From positions 1-15,510 of the forward strand of contig SFZC01000039.1 of assembly GCA_004558955.1 (NCBI GenBank): a DNA stretch of 15,510 bases, read 5' to 3'. The notes under the pieces are model-generated. The model was not told where the DNA came from. It worked only from the letters and a program-made list of their open reading frames with translations, and did no database searches. Shown here piece after piece: positions 13,702 to 15,510 of this stretch. The translations under genes were made by a program, and so were the position numbers. The first letter of the stretch is position 1; every line of letters starts with the position of its first letter. This DNA comes from a bacterium (GTDB lineage: Bacteria > Cyanobacteriota > Vampirovibrionia > Gastranaerophilales > Gastranaerophilaceae).

Positions 13702-13723
13702 TATATTTTGAATTTAATACAAT
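13696..13723 (+). promoter_or_regulatory. Possible divergent plus-strand promoter of the long right-edge gene
   Basis: The same TTGCAA (13696-13701) is 16 bp from TACAAT at 13718-13723 on the plus strand. Transcription would start near 13730 and give a leader of about 95 bases. Other AT-rich -10 candidates occur downstream, such as TGT-TATATT at 13759-13767. Confidence 0.5.
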
Positions 13724-13745
13724 AGAAAGAGGAGAGCCCCACAGA

Positions 13746-13778
13746 TTTGTAAAACTTTTGTTATATTTTAGCAAAGTT
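13746..13778 (+). other. Leader-region inverted repeat upstream of the long gene
   Basis: AAAACTTTTG and CAAAGTTTT can pair (nine pairs, one bulged T) around an 11-base loop within the leader of the right-edge gene. It is GC-poor, lacks a T-run that would make it a terminator, and may have no function. Confidence 0.3.
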
Positions 13779-13825
13779 TTCAAATTTATTGTTTTATAAA
13801 CACCAAAGTAAAGGATTAGAAAGAT

Positions 13826-15510
13826 ATGAAAATTACATTACCTCAAATTCAATACGCACAAGGTATCAGAAAATCAGCATCATTAAAAGACCGGCAAACA
13901 ATAACCTCACCATTTGAAACTCAAACTCAAACACAATATTCAAAGCTATCAGGCTATGAAGTTCCGTTCGGTGCAATAAAAGGGATTAAGCCGCCAAAAG
14001 CAGACTTTCTTGCCGAAAAATTCAAACTTGCAGGTGTAATCCAAGCCAAAATTGACGAAGCTCAAAGCTATTCTAAAGATAATATAATACATGAAGAACT
14101 CAACAAAATCAGCAGCCGTCTAAAAAAGGACATAAAAAAGTATATGCAAAGTAATTTCACCTTCAGTAAACTGGAAAATAACTGGGACGAAATACGAGAA
14201 GAAGTTGTAACCCGAGAAATGGAAAAATGGGAAGATGAACTTCAACACATACTTGACAAAGTTGAAGATATAATAGCGGAAAGAAAAGCGAAAGACGGCA
14301 ATGATTACAATTTATTACACAAATTGCATAAATCACTCATGAGCGGGGAAGATGTTAATTTATTCGACGTTTATGATGAATATTATTCGCATTTGGGGAT
14401 TGCTAACAGATTATCGCAAGTAAAAAGACTTTATCCGAAAATAAAACTGCCACCGTCACCTCACGAAGTTTTGGGAAAGAAAATCGCTTCAACACTAGAT
14501 AAAGATACGGCAGCGGATTTGATTGATTATTACGAAACAAAAGGTGGCGAAGTTTACCTTGATAAATTGCGAGAAGTAGGCGTTTCACTGTACAAAAGGG
14601 CGGTAAAAAACAACGGAATTACAGACCCAAAAATTGTAAATGAAAGAGTTTTAGAAAATATAATATCAGAAATAAATGAAAAAATCCTTGATGCTTACGG
14701 TTTAGGCTCACTCAGCAAAATACCGTCAACTCCGTTACAGACAAAAATTACTCCCGAAGATTTACAATTAATGAAAATAGATTATGACAAATATGTTATA
14801 AGCACCTTAAGACAAATGTATCTTGAGGGCAAAAAACTGGCTGAAATTACCTACCAAGAAGGCGATACGATAATAAGACCCAAAGACTTCAGAGATACTC
14901 AGTACCGATTTGAAAAACCTGACGAAACAATCAAAAGCTACCTAAAAAAAGGACAAAAAATCCGAGATAACGAAAGGAACTATGACAGATTCAATAACGA
15001 CCAATTACAGTCAAGATTAAAACACTATGGCAATTCCGAACTTGCACAAAATGAAGAAATCTTAGACAAATTGATTGAGTTTGATTCTTCTCAATTCACA
15101 AAAGAAGACCGTGTACCGTTAATTAGATTTCTAAGGATTCTTGATGATATCAATGATAAAAAAATTACGTTGGAAGAAGGGGCAAAACAAATCAAAGAAG
15201 AAAACCTTTCTCCACACGGAACAATTAAACTTGATAAGGCGGGAAAAGAACAAAAACTTAACGAATTAAAACTGGAGCAACAAAAGAATGCCAAATTTAA
15301 AACATATTGCACAAGATATGACAATACAACAGAAGAATTATACAGATTGAACCTGACAGAAGCCGGCTCAATCAGTTCTACATACCGTCCGAGAGAAATT
15401 GATGATGCAAGAAGTATCTCCGACAAGATATTGGAAATCGTTGAAAAATATCGCAAAGACGGAAATATTGAAAATACTCAACAACTGGAAAACGAAATCA
15501 AATATTTAAA
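13826..15510 (+). CDS. Long hypothetical protein, 3' end beyond the window
   Basis: An open frame of 561 codons starts at ATG 13826 and is still open at the window edge. Support comes from AAAGGATTAGAAAG upstream, no in-frame stop, and codon use like the neighbours. The first 45 residues are polar and Gln/Thr/Ser-rich with no signal peptide. An E-V-P-F-G-A motif at 45-50 recalls the E-I-S-F-N-G of the hydrolase at the left end. Residues 60-220 are very charged and probably helical (repeated D-E-x-x-E-E and K-W-E-D-E-L patterns). Later parts are mixed helical, with short Pro-containing linkers (for example K-L-P-P-S-P-H near 210) and a Lys/Glu-rich region. I recognise no domain. It could be a large cytoplasmic structural or effector-like protein of this lineage. 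Confidence 0.8.
   Translation, partial: MKITLPQIQYAQGIRKSASLKDRQTITSPFETQTQTQYSKLSGYEVPFGAIKGIKPPKADFLAEKFKLAGVIQAKIDEAQSYSKDNIIHEELNKISSRLKKDIKKYMQSNFTFSKLENNWDEIREEVVTREMEKWEDELQHILDKVEDIIAERKAKDGNDYNLLHKLHKSLMSGEDVNLFDVYDEYYSHLGIANRLSQVKRLYPKIKLPPSPHEVLGKKIASTLDKDTAADLIDYYETKGGEVYLDKLREVGVSLYKRAVKNNGITDPKIVNERVLENIISEINEKILDAYGLGSLSKIPSTPLQTKITPEDLQLMKIDYDKYVISTLRQMYLEGKKLAEITYQEGDTIIRPKDFRDTQYRFEKPDETIKSYLKKGQKIRDNERNYDRFNNDQLQSRLKHYGNSELAQNEEILDKLIEFDSSQFTKEDRVPLIRFLRILDDINDKKITLEEGAKQIKEENLSPHGTIKLDKAGKEQKLNELKLEQQKNAKFKTYCTRYDNTTEELYRLNLTEAGSISSTYRPREIDDARSISDKILEIVEKYRKDGNIENTQQLENEIKYL

Noticed and set aside
15091..15456. Minus-strand ORF of 121 codons within the long right-edge gene
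   Set aside because: It is a reverse-strand shadow of the plus-strand gene, with Ser/Leu/Phe-rich composition that mirrors the plus-strand Glu/Lys codons, and no ribosome site.

Overview
The window is AT-rich bacterial chromosomal DNA with standard genetic code, short intergenic gaps, good Shine-Dalgarno sites and many promoters with an extended -10 (TGn before the hexamer). It contains an OAD-type sodium-pump decarboxylase operon, an MsbA-type half-transporter ABC gene, Sec-exported coiled-coil proteins and long lineage-restricted proteins with an N-terminal E-[I/V]-x-F motif. Together these suggest a host-associated anaerobe, most likely of the Gastranaerophilales (Vampirovibrionia, 'Melainabacteria'). 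That placement is inference from style and gene content; the window has no rRNA or other decisive marker. I see no insertion sequence, prophage, CRISPR array or integrase, so this looks like ordinary chromosome with several lineage-specific genes.

Layout from the left. A tRNA-Leu(UAG) lies on the minus strand with its own promoter and terminator. On the plus strand follow an alpha/beta hydrolase, an ABC exporter, and a four-gene operon: birA (biotin ligase), oadG, oadA and oadB. The operon starts at a TATAAT box near 3106 and ends at a clear terminator near 7151-7184. Its logic is self-contained: BirA attaches biotin to Lys567 of OadA; the OadA carboxyltransferase moves CO2 from a 2-oxo acid (oxaloacetate in known relatives) to biotin; OadB decarboxylates carboxybiotin and exports Na+; OadG holds the complex together. 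The three Na+/proton-path residues of OadB are intact, but the OadA catalytic pocket is unusual. A PurN-like protein that has lost its catalytic residues and gained a Cys-rich tail comes next.

On the minus strand (7749-9628) lies an acetolactate synthase large subunit followed by a 59-codon ORF instead of the usual regulatory subunit gene. Further right on the minus strand is a tightly packed five-gene unit read 12421 to 9743: polytopic membrane protein, zinc-ribbon protein, RNase PH, secreted coiled-coil protein, and a secreted protein made of 11-residue Ala/Lys/Gln repeats. A PHP-domain phosphoesterase is divergent from it on the plus strand and shares a bidirectional terminator with a minus-strand secreted protein resembling surface-adhesin E. 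That protein gene and a long gene running off the right edge (13826 to beyond 15510, 561 codons visible, function unknown) diverge from a symmetrical promoter region in which one palindromic TTGCAA can serve as the -35 for both directions.

The points most worth a second look are the divergent OadA active site, the degenerate PurN-like protein with five tail cysteines, the natural Trp-to-Leu change in the acetolactate synthase substrate channel, the paired secreted coiled-coil proteins, the unidentified C-terminal-edge gene, and the shared N-terminal motif of the first and last protein genes.
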